A stretch of DNA of 64,000 nucleotides from Massilia alkalitolerans DSM 17462 (GCF_000427785.1 NZ_ATYR01000013.1:68188-132187); one strand, 5' to 3'. Shown: positions 35,600 to 44,674, counted from the stretch's first letter. The notes: generated from the letters alone by a model not told the origin. A program made the numbers and translations.

Positions 35600-36114
35600 G
35601 CCAGCTCCTTCATCGGGCCGGGATAGCCGATGGCAGCCCAGCTGGCCGGCTGCGCATACCATGCGCCGAGCGCCAGGTCGTGCAGCGCGTGGTAGGCGCT
35701 GCGCAGCAGGCCGAGGCGGTGCTGGCGCCAGTCCTCCAGGCAAGCGCTCACCTCGTCGATATGTGCTCCTTCCCAGCCGCCTGCGATGCCGGTCAGCAGG
35801 CGGCGCGCGGGCGCCAGCGCGAGCAGGCCGAACAGGTCCTGGACTTCCTTCTGGGTGCCGGGAGGCAGGCCGAGGATGGCCTGGTGGACGCCGTCGACGG
35901 TGCTGGTGAGCGCAGCTTCACGGCCGGCATCCTGCGGCAGCGCGCCGGCCAGGATCGCCGGCAGGATCGCGTGCAGGGCCGCGCGCGCTTCGCCGTCCAG
36001 TGCGAAGCGGTGTGGCGTGCCGCTGTACCTGGCGCGATAGAACGCGCCGCCGGCCGCCAGCGCGAGCGCGGCCAGGCCGCCGGCTTTCAGGAAAGTCCGT
36101 CGTGATGTCCCCAT
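35596..36114 (-). CDS. Tat-signal small subunit of GMC dehydrogenase (gluconate 2-dehydrogenase subunit 3 type)
   Basis: 172 residues with a twin-arginine signal TSRRTFLKAGGLAALAL and the subunit-3 body (ALHAILPAILAGALPQDAG, VHQAILGLPPGTQKEVQDLF). In known complexes this protein carries the flavoprotein through Tat as a hitch-hiker. First gene of a three-gene operon (this, GMC, lipase), 130 nt after trmJ, in a promoter region dense with inverted repeats. Confidence 0.9.
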   Translation of the reverse strand: MGTSRRTFLKAGGLAALALAAGGAFYRARYSGTPHRFALDGEARAALHAILPAILAGALPQDAGREAALTSTVDGVHQAILGLPPGTQKEVQDLFGLLALAPARRLLTGIAGGWEGAHIDEVSACLEDWRQHRLGLLRSAYHALHDLALGAWYAQPASWAAIGYPGPMKELA

Positions 36115-36126
36115 TGCTGCCTCTTG

Positions 36127-36158
36127 TGTTTTTCCTAGTGTACGTCAAAGGAAAAACA
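36127..36158. promoter_or_regulatory. inverted repeat TGTTTTTCC-N14-GGAAAAACA before the GMC operon
   Basis: Perfect 9-bp arms (36127-36135 and 36150-36158) lie 13-44 nt upstream of the first start codon of the operon, where a bound protein would block transcription or initiation. A hairpin at the 5' end of the mRNA is the alternative. Confidence 0.5.
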
Positions 36159-36196
36159 GGGCGGGACCGGAAACTAGAGGCTGGCGTCTAGTGCTT

Positions 36197-36242
36197 GCAA
36201 AGGATATTTGCAGCGCGGGCTGCAGAGGCAAATATTATTTGC
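36197..36242. promoter_or_regulatory. paired palindromes GCAAA-N5-TTTGC upstream of the GMC operon
   Basis: Two copies, 36197-36211 and 36228-36242 (the second extends to GCAAATA-N1-TATTTGC), 31 nt apart, so on one face of the helix (three turns). Between them and the gene lies a further imperfect repeat CTAGA-N8-TCTAG (36175-36192). A regulator binding as two dimers is likely. The distal copy ends 3 nt from the trmJ stop. Confidence 0.55.
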
Positions 36243-36245
36243 ACG

Positions 36246-37007
36246 CTATTCCCTGGGCTTCTGCTCGATGATCGCGCGCGCGATCCCGCGCAGGATGTTG
36301 ACTTCCTCGGTCTCGAGCCCGGTGCGCGCGAACAGGCGCTTCAAGCGCGGCATCAGCTTCTTCGGGTTGTTCGCGTTGAGGAAGCCGATCGCCACCAGCG
36401 CCTCTTCGAGGTGGGCGTACATGCCGTCGATCTGCGTCACGCTGGCGGCGTCGCCGTGGAAGCCCACGCCGCGTTCCTCGACGGTGTCGCCGGTCGCCGC
36501 GAGCCGGCATTCGTAGGCCAGCACCTGGGCCGCCTGTGACAGGTTGAGCGAGGAATAATCCGGGTTAGAGGGAATGTTGATCAGCACGTTGCACTGCTGG
36601 ACGATCTCGTTCGGCAGGCCGACCCGCTCGTTGCCCAAAACCAGTGCGGGCTGCAGCTCGCCCTGATCCGCCGCGTGGGCCGCGAAGGCGCGCGGCGTCC
36701 ACACCGGCGGCGAGAATTCGCGCAGGCGCGCCGACACGGCGGCGGCGAAATTGCAGCCTTCCAGCGCTTCGCCGATGCTGCCGACGATGCGCGCATTGGC
36801 CAGCACGTCGCCCGCGCCGCTCGCGAACGCCACCGCCTCGGCATCGTTCAGCGGGTCGTCGCAGCGCGGAGACACCAGCACCAGCTCGCTGAATCCCATT
36901 GTCTTCATGGCGCGCGCCACCGAGCCGACATTGCCCGCGCGGCTGGTCTCGACCAGCACGAATCGGAGCCTTTTGAACAGAGATGTGTTGATTTCGGTCG
37001 GGTTCAT
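36246..37007 (-). CDS. trmJ: tRNA (cytidine/uridine-32-2'-O)-methyltransferase TrmJ
   Basis: 253 residues of the SPOUT class. Recognised by RFVLVETSRAGNVGSVARAMKTMGF, the knot motifs LVLGNERVGLPNE and IPSNPDYSSLNLSQAAQVL, and a C-terminal helical part (HLEEALVAIGFLN). It methylates the ribose of position 32 in tRNA. Divergent from suhB, an arrangement common in Burkholderiales. Confidence 0.95.
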   Translation of the reverse strand: MNPTEINTSLFKRLRFVLVETSRAGNVGSVARAMKTMGFSELVLVSPRCDDPLNDAEAVAFASGAGDVLANARIVGSIGEALEGCNFAAAVSARLREFSPPVWTPRAFAAHAADQGELQPALVLGNERVGLPNEIVQQCNVLINIPSNPDYSSLNLSQAAQVLAYECRLAATGDTVEERGVGFHGDAASVTQIDGMYAHLEEALVAIGFLNANNPKKLMPRLKRLFARTGLETEEVNILRGIARAIIEQKPRE

Positions 37008-37172
37008 TTAAAATAGCGCCAACGCGCGGTGCGGACTGTTGTAATCCAGGACTGGAAAGTCGTGGATTGTAACGGGTTCGACACCGCTTTGCTCTTTGTC
37101 ATTCTCTATTCAGCTGACCGTTCACGGCGCATCCAGGCGCGGTGGGCGTTCGCGTTTTTCCACGGAAAGCCC

Positions 37173-37961
37173 ATGCACCCAATGCTCAATACGGCCGTCA
37201 AGGCCGCCCGCCGCGCCGCCACCGTCATCAACCGCGCGTCCTTCGACCTCGATCGCATCACCATTTCTGAAAAAAATCACAACGATTTCGTCACCGACAT
37301 CGACCAGGCGTCGGAACAGGCGATCGTGGAAACGCTGCTGAAGGCCTACCCGGACCACGCCATCCTGGCGGAGGAATCGGGCGCGTCGAAGAACCTGAAT
37401 GACGAGAGCGAAAACGTGTGGATCATCGACCCGATCGACGGCACCACCAATTTCCTGCACGGCTACCCCAACTTCTGCATCTCGATCGCCCTGCAACAGA
37501 AAGGCGTGATCACCAACGCCCTGGTCTACGACCCGGTGCGCAACGACCTGTTCACCGCCACCAAGGGCGCCGGCGCCTACCTGAACGACAAGCGCATCCG
37601 CGTGAGCAGCAAGGACCGCATCGGCAAGGCCCTGCTGGCTTCGGGCCACGGTCCGGATCCGCGCGCACTGGCCGAATACCTGCGCATGTACGAAACGGTC
37701 GCCTCGCGCTGCCACGGCGTGCGCAGCGGCGGTTCGGCCGCGCTGGAACTGGCCAACGTGGCCGCCGGCCGCATCGACGGTTACTTCGAAAAGGGCCTGA
37801 AGGTGTGGGACATCGCCGCGGGCGCCCTGCTCGTGACCGAGGCGGGCGGCATCGTCGGCGAGTTCAACGGCGAGTCGGACTATCTGCACAAGGGCGACAT
37901 CATCGCCGCCGGGCCGAAGGTGTTCGGCGCCATGGTGCCGCTGCTGGCGGCGTTCGCCTAA
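37173..37961 (+). CDS. suhB: inositol-1-monophosphatase SuhB
   Basis: 262 residues. Metal and substrate motifs are intact: [19 protein letters not shown] and [17 protein letters not shown]. It hydrolyses inositol monophosphate and, in enterobacteria, joins rRNA antitermination complexes. The ATG follows GGAAAG; an in-frame extension upstream is not supported. Confidence 0.95.
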   Translation: MHPMLNTAVKAARRAATVINRASFDLDRITISEKNHNDFVTDIDQASEQAIVETLLKAYPDHAILAEESGASKNLNDESENVWIIDPIDGTTNFLHGYPNFCISIALQQKGVITNALVYDPVRNDLFTATKGAGAYLNDKRIRVSSKDRIGKALLASGHGPDPRALAEYLRMYETVASRCHGVRSGGSAALELANVAAGRIDGYFEKGLKVWDIAAGALLVTEAGGIVGEFNGESDYLHKGDIIAAGPKVFGAMVPLLAAFA

Positions 37962-38003
37962 GGCCCGCTTCAGGGATTTCGCGTAGAATACGCTTTGTGG
38001 TTC

Positions 38004-38024
38004 CGGGTGCAGACAATGCACCCG
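38004..38024 (+). terminator. hairpin downstream of suhB
   Basis: CGGGTGCA (38004-38011) pairs with TGCACCCG (38017-38024) over a 5-nt loop, 43 nt after the suhB stop. No T tract follows, so it is at best a weak or Rho-assisted terminator. Confidence 0.35.
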
Positions 38025-38055
38025 CTTCACCGGACGGAAAGTCCCGGTCAGAAAC

Positions 38056-38084
38056 TTTCCATAGAGAAACAAGTCCTCTATAAT
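38056..38084 (+). promoter_or_regulatory. sigma-70 promoter of rhlE
   Basis: TTTCCA (38056-38061), 17-nt spacer, TATAAT (38079-38084). A perfect -10 and 4/6 -35. Transcription from about 38091 leaves a leader of roughly 130 nt before rhlE, typical of cold-shock-regulated mRNAs. Confidence 0.65.
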
Positions 38085-38223
38085 CCCGGCTGCCAGCGCG
38101 CGTCTACGGTGCGCGGCAGCGTCCGGCGTTCCCGCGGTTTGTACTGCGTCCCGCCTGCAATGACTAATCCGATTTGCCTGGACCGGCGCTGTGTTGCGCA
38201 GGCCCCCTTTTTATAAAGAATCT

Positions 38224-39633
38224 ATGTCATTTTCTACTCTCGGTTTGTCCGATGCGATCGTTCGCGCGGTAACTGAACAAGGCTACACCTCGCCGACCCC
38301 GATCCAGGCCCAGGCGATCCCCGCCGTCCTGAACGGCGGCGACCTGCTGGCCGGCGCCCAGACCGGTACCGGCAAGACCGCCGGCTTCACCCTGCCGATC
38401 CTGCAACGCCTGTCGACCGATGCGGTCGGCAGCGCACTGAAGAGCAAGACTGCCCCGCGCGCCATCCGCGCCCTGGTGCTGACCCCGACCCGCGAGCTCG
38501 CGGCCCAGGTCGAGGAAAGCGTGCGCCTGTACGGCAAGTACACCAACCTGAACTCGGCCGTGATCTTCGGCGGCGTCGGCATCAACCCGCAGATCAAGCT
38601 GCTCAAGCACGGCGTCGACGTGCTGGTAGCCACCCCGGGCCGCCTGCTCGACCACGCCGGCCAGCGCACCGTCGACCTGTCCAAGATCGAGATCCTGATC
38701 CTGGACGAAGCCGACCGCATGCTCGACATGGGCTTCATCCACGACATCAAGAAAGTGCTGGCCCTGCTGCCGGCGAAGCGCCAGAACCTGCTGTTCTCGG
38801 CCACCTTCTCGGATGACATCAAGGCCCTGGCCGACAAGCTGCTGAACAACCCGCAGTCGATCGAGGTCGCACGCCGCAACTCGACCGTGGAAGTGATCGC
38901 GCAAAAGATCCACCCGGTCGACCGCGACAAGAAGCACCCGATGCTGGCCCACCTGATCAAGGAAAACAGCTGGAACCAGGTGCTGGTGTTCACCCGCACC
39001 AAGCACGGCGCCAACAAGCTGGTGGAGCAGCTGGGCCGCGACGGCATCGGCGCGATGGCCATCCACGGCAACAAGAGCCAGTCGGCGCGCACCAAGGCGC
39101 TGGCCGAGTTCAAGGACGGCAGCCTGCAGGTGCTGGTGGCGACCGACATCGCGGCGCGCGGCATCGACATCGACCAGCTGCCGCACGTGGTGAACTACGA
39201 CCTGCCGAACGTGCCGGAAGACTACGTGCACCGGATCGGCCGTACCGGCCGTGCCGGCGCGACCGGCGAAGCGGTGTCGCTGGTGTGCGTGGACGAGCAC
39301 CAGATGCTGAAGGACATCGAGAAGCTGATCAAGCAGACCCTGCCCCGCCACGTGATTCCGGGCTTCGAGCCGGACCTGAACGCCAAGGCGCAGCCGATCC
39401 AGCTGCGCAGCGGCGCGCCGGGCCATGCCAACCGTGGCGGCCGTCCTGGCGGCAACCGCAGCGGCCAGGGCCAGCCGCGCAGTGCCGGCGCCAGTGCCGG
39501 AAGCGGTGGCGGTGGCGGCAACGGCGGCCGTCCGGCAGGCAGCCGCCCCGCGGGTGCCAACGGCGGCAACCGCAACGGCAGCAGTGCCAGCCGCGGCCCC
39601 CGCACCGGTTCCGCACCGCGCCGCGAGCGCTGA
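38224..39633 (+). CDS. rhlE: DEAD-box RNA helicase RhlE
   Basis: 469 residues with the full helicase set: Q motif ([12 protein letters not shown]), [45 protein letters not shown] and [10 protein letters not shown]. After about 385 a Gly/Arg/Ser/Ala-rich disordered tail ([21 protein letters not shown]) binds RNA. RhlE remodels ribosome assembly intermediates and mRNA, notably in the cold. ATG 38224 chosen for the canonical FSTLGLSD start. Confidence 0.95.
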   Translation: MSFSTLGLSDAIVRAVTEQGYTSPTPIQAQAIPAVLNGGDLLAGAQTGTGKTAGFTLPILQRLSTDAVGSALKSKTAPRAIRALVLTPTRELAAQVEESVRLYGKYTNLNSAVIFGGVGINPQIKLLKHGVDVLVATPGRLLDHAGQRTVDLSKIEILILDEADRMLDMGFIHDIKKVLALLPAKRQNLLFSATFSDDIKALADKLLNNPQSIEVARRNSTVEVIAQKIHPVDRDKKHPMLAHLIKENSWNQVLVFTRTKHGANKLVEQLGRDGIGAMAIHGNKSQSARTKALAEFKDGSLQVLVATDIAARGIDIDQLPHVVNYDLPNVPEDYVHRIGRTGRAGATGEAVSLVCVDEHQMLKDIEKLIKQTLPRHVIPGFEPDLNAKAQPIQLRSGAPGHANRGGRPGGNRSGQGQPRSAGASAGSGGGGGNGGRPAGSRPAGANGGNRNGSSASRGPRTGSAPRRER

Positions 39634-39675
39634 TCGCACGGGCAGCCAGCGCTGCCCTGCCCGTTTCGCATGAAG

Positions 39676-39708
39676 GCCGGCGTCGACGACATCGACGCCG
39701 GCTTTTTT
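39676..39708 (+). terminator. Rho-independent terminator of rhlE
   Basis: GCCGGCGTCGA (39676-39686) pairs with TCGACGCCGGC (39692-39702) over a 5-nt loop and is followed by six T. Strong terminator 42 nt after the stop. Confidence 0.9.
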
Positions 39709-39726
39709 CTCGCCCTTTCGTGATAC

Positions 39727-39782
39727 TTGATTACTCAGGTACTTGCCAAGTGTCGCAGGCGGGTATATATTTGAGTAATCAA
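39727..39782 (+). promoter_or_regulatory. MarR-gene promoter flanked by two palindromic operators
   Basis: TTGATTACTCA (39727-39737) and its perfect inverse TGAGTAATCAA (39772-39782) are near-palindromes of type TTGA-N4-TCAA, centred 45 nt apart. Between them lies TTGCCA (39743-39748), 17 nt, TATATT (39766-39771). One operator abuts the -35 on its upstream side, the other covers the start point, a classic autorepression layout. Confidence 0.7.
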
Positions 39783-39808
39783 CTTTATCTCAACAATTGG
39801 ACACTGCC

Positions 39809-40276
39809 ATGACCGACACCAACGACGCTCCCGATACCGCCGCCCCCCTCGACAGCCCCACCAGCGAGTTCTGCCTGCGCATGGCACGGGCCTGGGCGGC
39901 CCTGTCGCGGCGCCTCGACAGTTCGCTCGGCAGCCTGCACGGCATCAGTTTTGCCGACTACCAGTTGCTGCTGAACCTGCAGCGCGCCCCGGGCGGGCGG
40001 CTGCGCCGGGTCGACCTGGCCGAGAAGCTGGGCCTGACGGCGTCCGGCGTGACCCGCTCGCTGCTGCCGCTGGAAAAAATTGGCCTGGTCGGGCGCCAGA
40101 GCGACCCGCGCGATGCCCGCGTCGGCTACGCCATCATCACGCCCACCGGCAGCGAGCTGGTGCTCAATGCCAGCCTGGTGGTGCACAACGTCAGCCGCAT
40201 GCTGCTCGGTGCGACCTCGCGTGAGCAGATCGAGTCGACTTCGACCCTGCTGGCGGAGCTGGGCGGTAGTCAGTAA
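39809..40276 (+). CDS. MarR-family transcriptional regulator
   Basis: 155 residues. Winged helix with LHGISFADYQLLLNLQRAPGG, the recognition region VDLAEKLGLTASGVTRSLLPLEKIGLV and the wing SDPRDARVGYAIITPTG; flanking helices form the dimer. Such proteins repress genes until a phenolic or other small ligand binds. Paired palindromes around its promoter suggest autoregulation. The enzymes downstream (61 nt) may be targets. Confidence 0.9.
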   Translation: MTDTNDAPDTAAPLDSPTSEFCLRMARAWAALSRRLDSSLGSLHGISFADYQLLLNLQRAPGGRLRRVDLAEKLGLTASGVTRSLLPLEKIGLVGRQSDPRDARVGYAIITPTGSELVLNASLVVHNVSRMLLGATSREQIESTSTLLAELGGSQ

Positions 40277-40337
40277 GCCAGGAAGCATGGGGCCGAATCG
40301 GCTAGGATAGCGGGATCGCCGCCATCCGACCTGCCGC

Positions 40338-41144
40338 ATGCCGAAATTCGCCGCTAACCTGAGCCTGCTGTTCAGCGAGCTCCCCTTCCTCGAGCGCTTT
40401 GCCGCCGCGCGCGCGGCCGGCTTCGATGCGGTCGAGTTCCTGTTTCCGTATGCCTTCGAGGCCGAGCAGATCGCCGCGCGCCTGCAGCGCTACGGACTGG
40501 AACTGGTGCTGCACAACCTGCCGGCGGGCGACTGGGCCGCGGGCGAACGCGGCCTGGCCTGCGATCCGCGCCGCAGCGCGGAATTCCAGGACGGGGTCGG
40601 CCTGGCCCTCGACTATGCGCTCGAACTGGGCGTGCGCCGCCTGCACTGCCTGGCCGGCAGGCTGCCGCCGAACCTCGGCCATGAACGGGCCCACGCCGCC
40701 TACGTCGCCAACCTGCGCCATGCGGCGGCGCGCTGCCGGGAACACGGCATCACCCTCTTGATCGAGCCGATCAATGACCGCGACATGCCCTGCTATTTCC
40801 TCACCGGCACGCGCCAGGCGGCGGCGGTCATCGAGGAAGTCGGCGCCCCCAACCTGGGCCTGCAGTACGACATCTACCACATGCAGCGGATGGAAGGCGA
40901 GCTGGCGGAAACCATCCGCCGCTACTTCCCCCTGATCCGCCATGTCCAGCTGGCCGACGTGCCGGGCCGCCACCAGCCCGGCACCGGCGAGATCAATTTC
41001 CCCTTCCTGTTCGGCCTGCTGGACGAACTCGGCTACGAAGGATGGGTCGGCTGCGAATACCTGCCGCAGGGCGACACGCAGGCTTCACTCGCCTGGCTGC
41101 ACGAAGAACGCAAGCGTCATGCATCCTGGCTGGACAGGGCCTGA
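40338..41144 (+). CDS. hydroxypyruvate isomerase family protein (Hyi-like)
   Basis: 268 residues of the xylose-isomerase-like TIM barrel. MPKFAANLSLLFSELPFLERF, FLFPYAFEA, the metal-ligand Glu in LLIEPINDRDMPCYFL, LQYDIYHMQRMEG and GEINFPFLF are the Hyi signature. Hyi interconverts hydroxypyruvate and tartronate semialdehyde; relatives (OtnI) act on oxo-tetronates. No glyoxylate carboligase gene is adjacent, so the substrate is open. Confidence 0.9.
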   Translation: MPKFAANLSLLFSELPFLERFAAARAAGFDAVEFLFPYAFEAEQIAARLQRYGLELVLHNLPAGDWAAGERGLACDPRRSAEFQDGVGLALDYALELGVRRLHCLAGRLPPNLGHERAHAAYVANLRHAAARCREHGITLLIEPINDRDMPCYFLTGTRQAAAVIEEVGAPNLGLQYDIYHMQRMEGELAETIRRYFPLIRHVQLADVPGRHQPGTGEINFPFLFGLLDELGYEGWVGCEYLPQGDTQASLAWLHEERKRHASWLDRA

Positions 41145-41188
41145 AGCTTCGGGCAGCATCGATGCTTTACCCGGCCAAAGGAGCCACG

Positions 41189-41554
41189 ATGATCCAGGGA
41201 TTGCGCACCGTAATTTACCCCGTCACCGATCTGACCGAGGCGAGCGCCTGGTATGAGCAGGTCCTCGGCAAGGCGCCCTACTTCAAGGAAGTCTTCTACG
41301 TCGGCTTCGAGGTGGGCGGCTTCGAGCTGGGCCTGATCCCCGACGGCCAGCCGGGCAGCGCCGGCGCCACCGCCTACTGGGGCAGCCAGGACATCGAGGC
41401 CGAGGTCGCGCGCCTGGCGGGCCTGGGTGCGGAAGTGGACGCGCCCGTGACCGACGTCGGTGGCGGCATCCGCGTCGCGACCGTGCGCGATCCCTACGGC
41501 AACCTGTTCGGCGTGATCCAGAACCCGCATTTCGACCGCAGCAAAGTCGAATAA
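41189..41554 (+). CDS. VOC (glyoxalase-fold) protein
   Basis: 121 residues in two beta-alpha-beta-beta-beta modules: LRTVIYPVTDLTEASAWYEQVLG and a C half ending VRDPYGNLFGVIQNP. VOC proteins bind a metal and act as lyases, dioxygenases or resistance proteins. AAAGGAG sits 5 nt before the ATG. Likely co-transcribed with the Hyi-like gene (44-nt gap). Confidence 0.88.
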   Translation: MIQGLRTVIYPVTDLTEASAWYEQVLGKAPYFKEVFYVGFEVGGFELGLIPDGQPGSAGATAYWGSQDIEAEVARLAGLGAEVDAPVTDVGGGIRVATVRDPYGNLFGVIQNPHFDRSKVE

Positions 41555-41670
41555 GGCGTGCATACGTGCTTGTGTAAGCTCTGGCACTTGACCGCCAGCA
41601 AGACTTTGCCGCGCGGAGTTTGAAACAATGGGGACTTTCGGGCCGCTCCCCCAGGCCAGAAAGGATCCCC

Positions 41671-42540
41671 ATGTTGCGACAACTCTCGATCCGCCTGCTC
41701 GTCGTCCTTCCTGTCCTGTGCGGCCTGCTGCTGGGCGGCTGCGGGACAACCACCGGCGGCCCGGTCAGCCTGCAGGAAGTGCGCGAATTCGCCGATGCCT
41801 CCGCGCGGCTGGGCGGCTATGCCGAACTGGCGCGCCGCTACCGAGACACCTACGAGCGCGAACAACCCTACCTGTCCCCCGCCGCCGACAAGCTGGCGCG
41901 CGAGAACGACGCCAAGCGCAAGGCGGTGCACGAGGACTTCATCGCTATCCAGAAGACCCTGGTGCTCTACATGCAGACCCTGAGCCTGCTCGCCGGCGAT
42001 GCGCGCTACGACCTGTCCGAGCGCATCGACGACCTCGGTAACGGCCTGAAAGCCAATGCCGAGTCCGGCCTGCAGCAGCGCCACATCACGGCCTACACCG
42101 GCCTGACCCGCCTGCTGACGCGCGTGATCGCCTCCGGCTACCAGAACCGCAGCGTGGAAACCATGGTGCGCGACGGCGACGCCGACGTGCAGGTGCTGCT
42201 GGACGCCATGATCTCGCTCACCCGCCTCTACTACAAGACCAACGAGAATGAGAAGAAGACGATCCTCGGCATCTTCGATGTCGAGATCCCATTTTCGACG
42301 CGCAACTCGGATCGCATGCTGGTGACGCTCGCCAAGGTGCACTACCTGAACAAGGCCACCGAATACAAGCTGGTAGACCGCCGCTACGAGCTGGCCCTGC
42401 AGGGCCTGACCAAGGTGGCCCTCGGGCACCAGAAAATGCGCGAGAACCTCGGCAAGCTGTCGGACGCGGAAATCCGGCGCCTGCTGGCCAACTACGGACG
42501 CGACCTGCGCACCATCCGCGACGGGCTGTCCGGCGACTGA
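41671..42540 (+). CDS. lipoprotein of unknown function, helical
   Basis: 289 residues. Lipobox LLLGGC gives an acylated Cys near residue 24. The rest is helical and charged, with REFADASARLGGYAELARRYRDTY and a long stretch to LRTIRDGLSGD; no domain recognised. It starts with AAAGGATC upstream and is followed 28 nt later by another unknown gene, so the pair forms an operon whose products may work together at the envelope. Confidence 0.8.
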   Translation: MLRQLSIRLLVVLPVLCGLLLGGCGTTTGGPVSLQEVREFADASARLGGYAELARRYRDTYEREQPYLSPAADKLARENDAKRKAVHEDFIAIQKTLVLYMQTLSLLAGDARYDLSERIDDLGNGLKANAESGLQQRHITAYTGLTRLLTRVIASGYQNRSVETMVRDGDADVQVLLDAMISLTRLYYKTNENEKKTILGIFDVEIPFSTRNSDRMLVTLAKVHYLNKATEYKLVDRRYELALQGLTKVALGHQKMRENLGKLSDAEIRRLLANYGRDLRTIRDGLSGD

Positions 42541-42568
42541 GAACCTATCGCGGTAAACAGGAGGACAC

Positions 42569-43174
42569 ATGGCTACCACCCCGACCCGTTCCGGCAGCGC
42601 ATCCGCCGACCTTGCGTCCCCGGCCGAGGCCGACGTCGATGCCGCCGCCGTCCTCGACGCGGCGGATGCCGCGGCGCCGGCCGGACCGGCCGCCAAGGCC
42701 CCGGGCGCCACCGCTGGCCCCGCCCTGTCCAGCACCGAGAAGATCGTCGAGCTGGCCGACCACCTGTCGGCCTGCGCCGACCAGCTGCACGAGCGCGTGA
42801 TGAAGGAGATCCGCAGCTATGCCGGCGGTCCGGTGCCCGAACACGTGCAGGACAAGGCCCGCGCCCTGTTCGAGGACGAAGTGCTGCTGCGCCAGCGCGC
42901 CAACGGCCTGCACGCCGACGCCGCCACCCTCATCGTCAAGGGCCTGGGCAAGCAGCAGGCCCAGCTCGTCAAGCTGACCGCCGACGCCGCCGAGAAGATC
43001 CGCAAGATCGGCGCCATCGGCGAGGCGACCGGCCTGGTGGGCGGCCTGCTGGCCCTGGCCGGCGCCGCCGCGACCGGCCAGCCGGCACTGATCCTGGCCG
43101 CCGTCGACAAGATCGACAAGCACGGCAAGGCCCTCAATGCGCTCAAGCCGAAGCCTCCGGCCAAGGCAGGCTGA
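42569..43174 (+). CDS. unknown Ala-rich protein with amphipathic helices
   Basis: 201 residues. A disordered Ala/Pro-rich start (to about 55) is followed by helices with EKIVELADHLSACADQLHERVMKEI and a hydrophobic Gly/Ala stretch GEATGLVGGLLALAGAAATGQPAL near 150-175 that could insert into or lie on a membrane. AGGAGG precedes the ATG. Not recognised; second gene with the lipoprotein above. Confidence 0.78.
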   Translation: MATTPTRSGSASADLASPAEADVDAAAVLDAADAAAPAGPAAKAPGATAGPALSSTEKIVELADHLSACADQLHERVMKEIRSYAGGPVPEHVQDKARALFEDEVLLRQRANGLHADAATLIVKGLGKQQAQLVKLTADAAEKIRKIGAIGEATGLVGGLLALAGAAATGQPALILAAVDKIDKHGKALNALKPKPPAKAG

Positions 43175-43209
43175 GTCCGGCACGAAGATGCGCCGCCTTG
43201 CGGCCGCCG

Positions 43210-43953
43210 TCAGCACATGTGCTGCCCGCCATTGATCGCCAGGTTGGCGCCGGTGACGAAACCCGCCGCGTCCGACACCAGCCAGGACACCATGGCCGCC
43301 ACTTCGCCGGGCTGGCCCAGGCGTCCGACCGGGATCTGCGGCAGGATGCGTTCGTGCAGCACCTGGGGCGACACGTCGTGCGTCGAGCGGGTGTCGAGGT
43401 AGCCCGGCGACACGGTGTTGACCGTGACGCCGTGGCGCCCCGACTCCAGCGCCAGCGCCTTGGTCAGGCCGTGCAGGCCGGCCTTTGCGGCTGCGTAATT
43501 GGCCTGGTTCAGCGCTCCCTGCTGCCCGGTAACGGAGCCGATGTTGACGATGCGTCCCCAGCGCTGCGCGACCATCGTGTCGATCGTATGGCGCGCCATG
43601 TTGAAGGCGCCGTCGAGGTTGACGCCCATGACCGCATGCCAGTCGTCCAGGCCCATCCTGCACATGCTGCGGTCGCGCGCCAGGCCGGCATTATTGACGA
43701 GCACGTCGATGCGGCCGGTGTGCCCGAGCAGGCGCTGGACGGCGCGGCCCGCGCACTCGAAGTCTGCCACGTCGGCCTCGAGCGCGATGAATTCCATGCC
43801 GTCGCGGCGGTGGCTGGCCAGCCATTCGCGACCATGGTGGTTCGATGGCGAAAAGGTGGCGGCGACGGTGAAACCGTCGAGATGCAGGCGGCGGCACAAG
43901 GCCGTGCCGAGTCCGCCCATGCCCCCGGTGACGAGGGCGACACGTTTGCTCAT
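43210..43953 (-). CDS. phaB: acetoacetyl-CoA reductase, PhaB-like SDR
   Basis: 247 residues. SDR features: ALVTGGMGGLGTALCRRL (NADP loop), NNAGLARD, catalytic Ser in NIGSVTGQQGALNQANYAAAKAG with Y and K, and GYLDT. The NQANYAAAKAG and FSPSNHH segments are typical of PhaB, which makes (R)-3-hydroxybutyryl-CoA for polyhydroxybutyrate. ATG 43953 has AAGGGA upstream; an alternative ATG lies 30 nt earlier. Confidence 0.88.
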   Translation of the reverse strand: MSKRVALVTGGMGGLGTALCRRLHLDGFTVAATFSPSNHHGREWLASHRRDGMEFIALEADVADFECAGRAVQRLLGHTGRIDVLVNNAGLARDRSMCRMGLDDWHAVMGVNLDGAFNMARHTIDTMVAQRWGRIVNIGSVTGQQGALNQANYAAAKAGLHGLTKALALESGRHGVTVNTVSPGYLDTRSTHDVSPQVLHERILPQIPVGRLGQPGEVAAMVSWLVSDAAGFVTGANLAINGGQHMC

Positions 43954-44086
43954 GAAGGATCCCTTGGACTTGGTATACGGCATCCTTCAAGGACAAGCCT
44001 GGCGGGACTGTCCCGGGATGCGATCTACAGAGTGTAGGGAAGCGGCTTCCGAGCCTTGTTGACCAAGATCAAGGCAAGACCGAAGC

Positions 44087-44644
44087 TCAAGCGACGAGCT
44101 CGGGGCGGCTGTCCGGATCGAAATCGGCCCAGTCGCCGTCGACGATGTTGCCCTCGGCGCGCTCGATGTGGTGGGCGCCGAGCTGGCGCAGCACGTCGAC
44201 CGCGCGGTCCGCCATGCCGGCATCGTCGAACGCGACCGCCACCAGCATGCCGGCTTCGCGCGGCGGCACCCGGTTCTCGCTGCTGCCCTCTTCCGATTCG
44301 CCGCGGTCCTTCATCTTGGAAAAGCTGAACAGCGAGCCGACGTGACCGCCGACCAGGCCGCCGACGACCGGGCCCAGCGGTCCGGTGACGGGTGCGGTGG
44401 CGGCGCCGATCACCGCGCCGACCGCGCCGCCGGTGGCGACACCCTTGACGACGCCTTCCGGCGTTTCCTTGGCGCCGGGAGACTGCAGATGATCGCCCCC
44501 GATCGGGGTCTGGTCGTGCTGGCCCGGCTGGCTCAGGTAGAACCCGCTGATGCGGCCATTGTCGAAACCTGCGTCGGCCAGTGCGCGGCGCGCGCGGTCG
44601 ACTTCATCCTGAAGCTGGAAACGCCCTGCAATAATGGTGGACAT
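44087..44644 (-). CDS. YflT/17M-like stress protein with glycine-zipper insert
   Basis: 185 residues. Two short ferredoxin-like halves (IIAGRFQLQDEVDRARRALADAGF and MLVAVAFDDAGMADRAVDVLRQLGA) flank a hydrophobic Gly-rich region GGAVGAVIGAATAPVTGPLG at about 70-105, which can span or coat a membrane. The halves resemble the heat-induced YflT (17M) domain. AGGAGA lies before the start, and a Crp/Fnr-like site sits at the activating position upstream. Confidence 0.78.
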   Translation of the reverse strand: MSTIIAGRFQLQDEVDRARRALADAGFDNGRISGFYLSQPGQHDQTPIGGDHLQSPGAKETPEGVVKGVATGGAVGAVIGAATAPVTGPLGPVVGGLVGGHVGSLFSFSKMKDRGESEEGSSENRVPPREAGMLVAVAFDDAGMADRAVDVLRQLGAHHIERAEGNIVDGDWADFDPDSRPELVA

Positions 44645-44674
44645 GACGATTTCTCCTGGATCGTTGGTAGCTCA

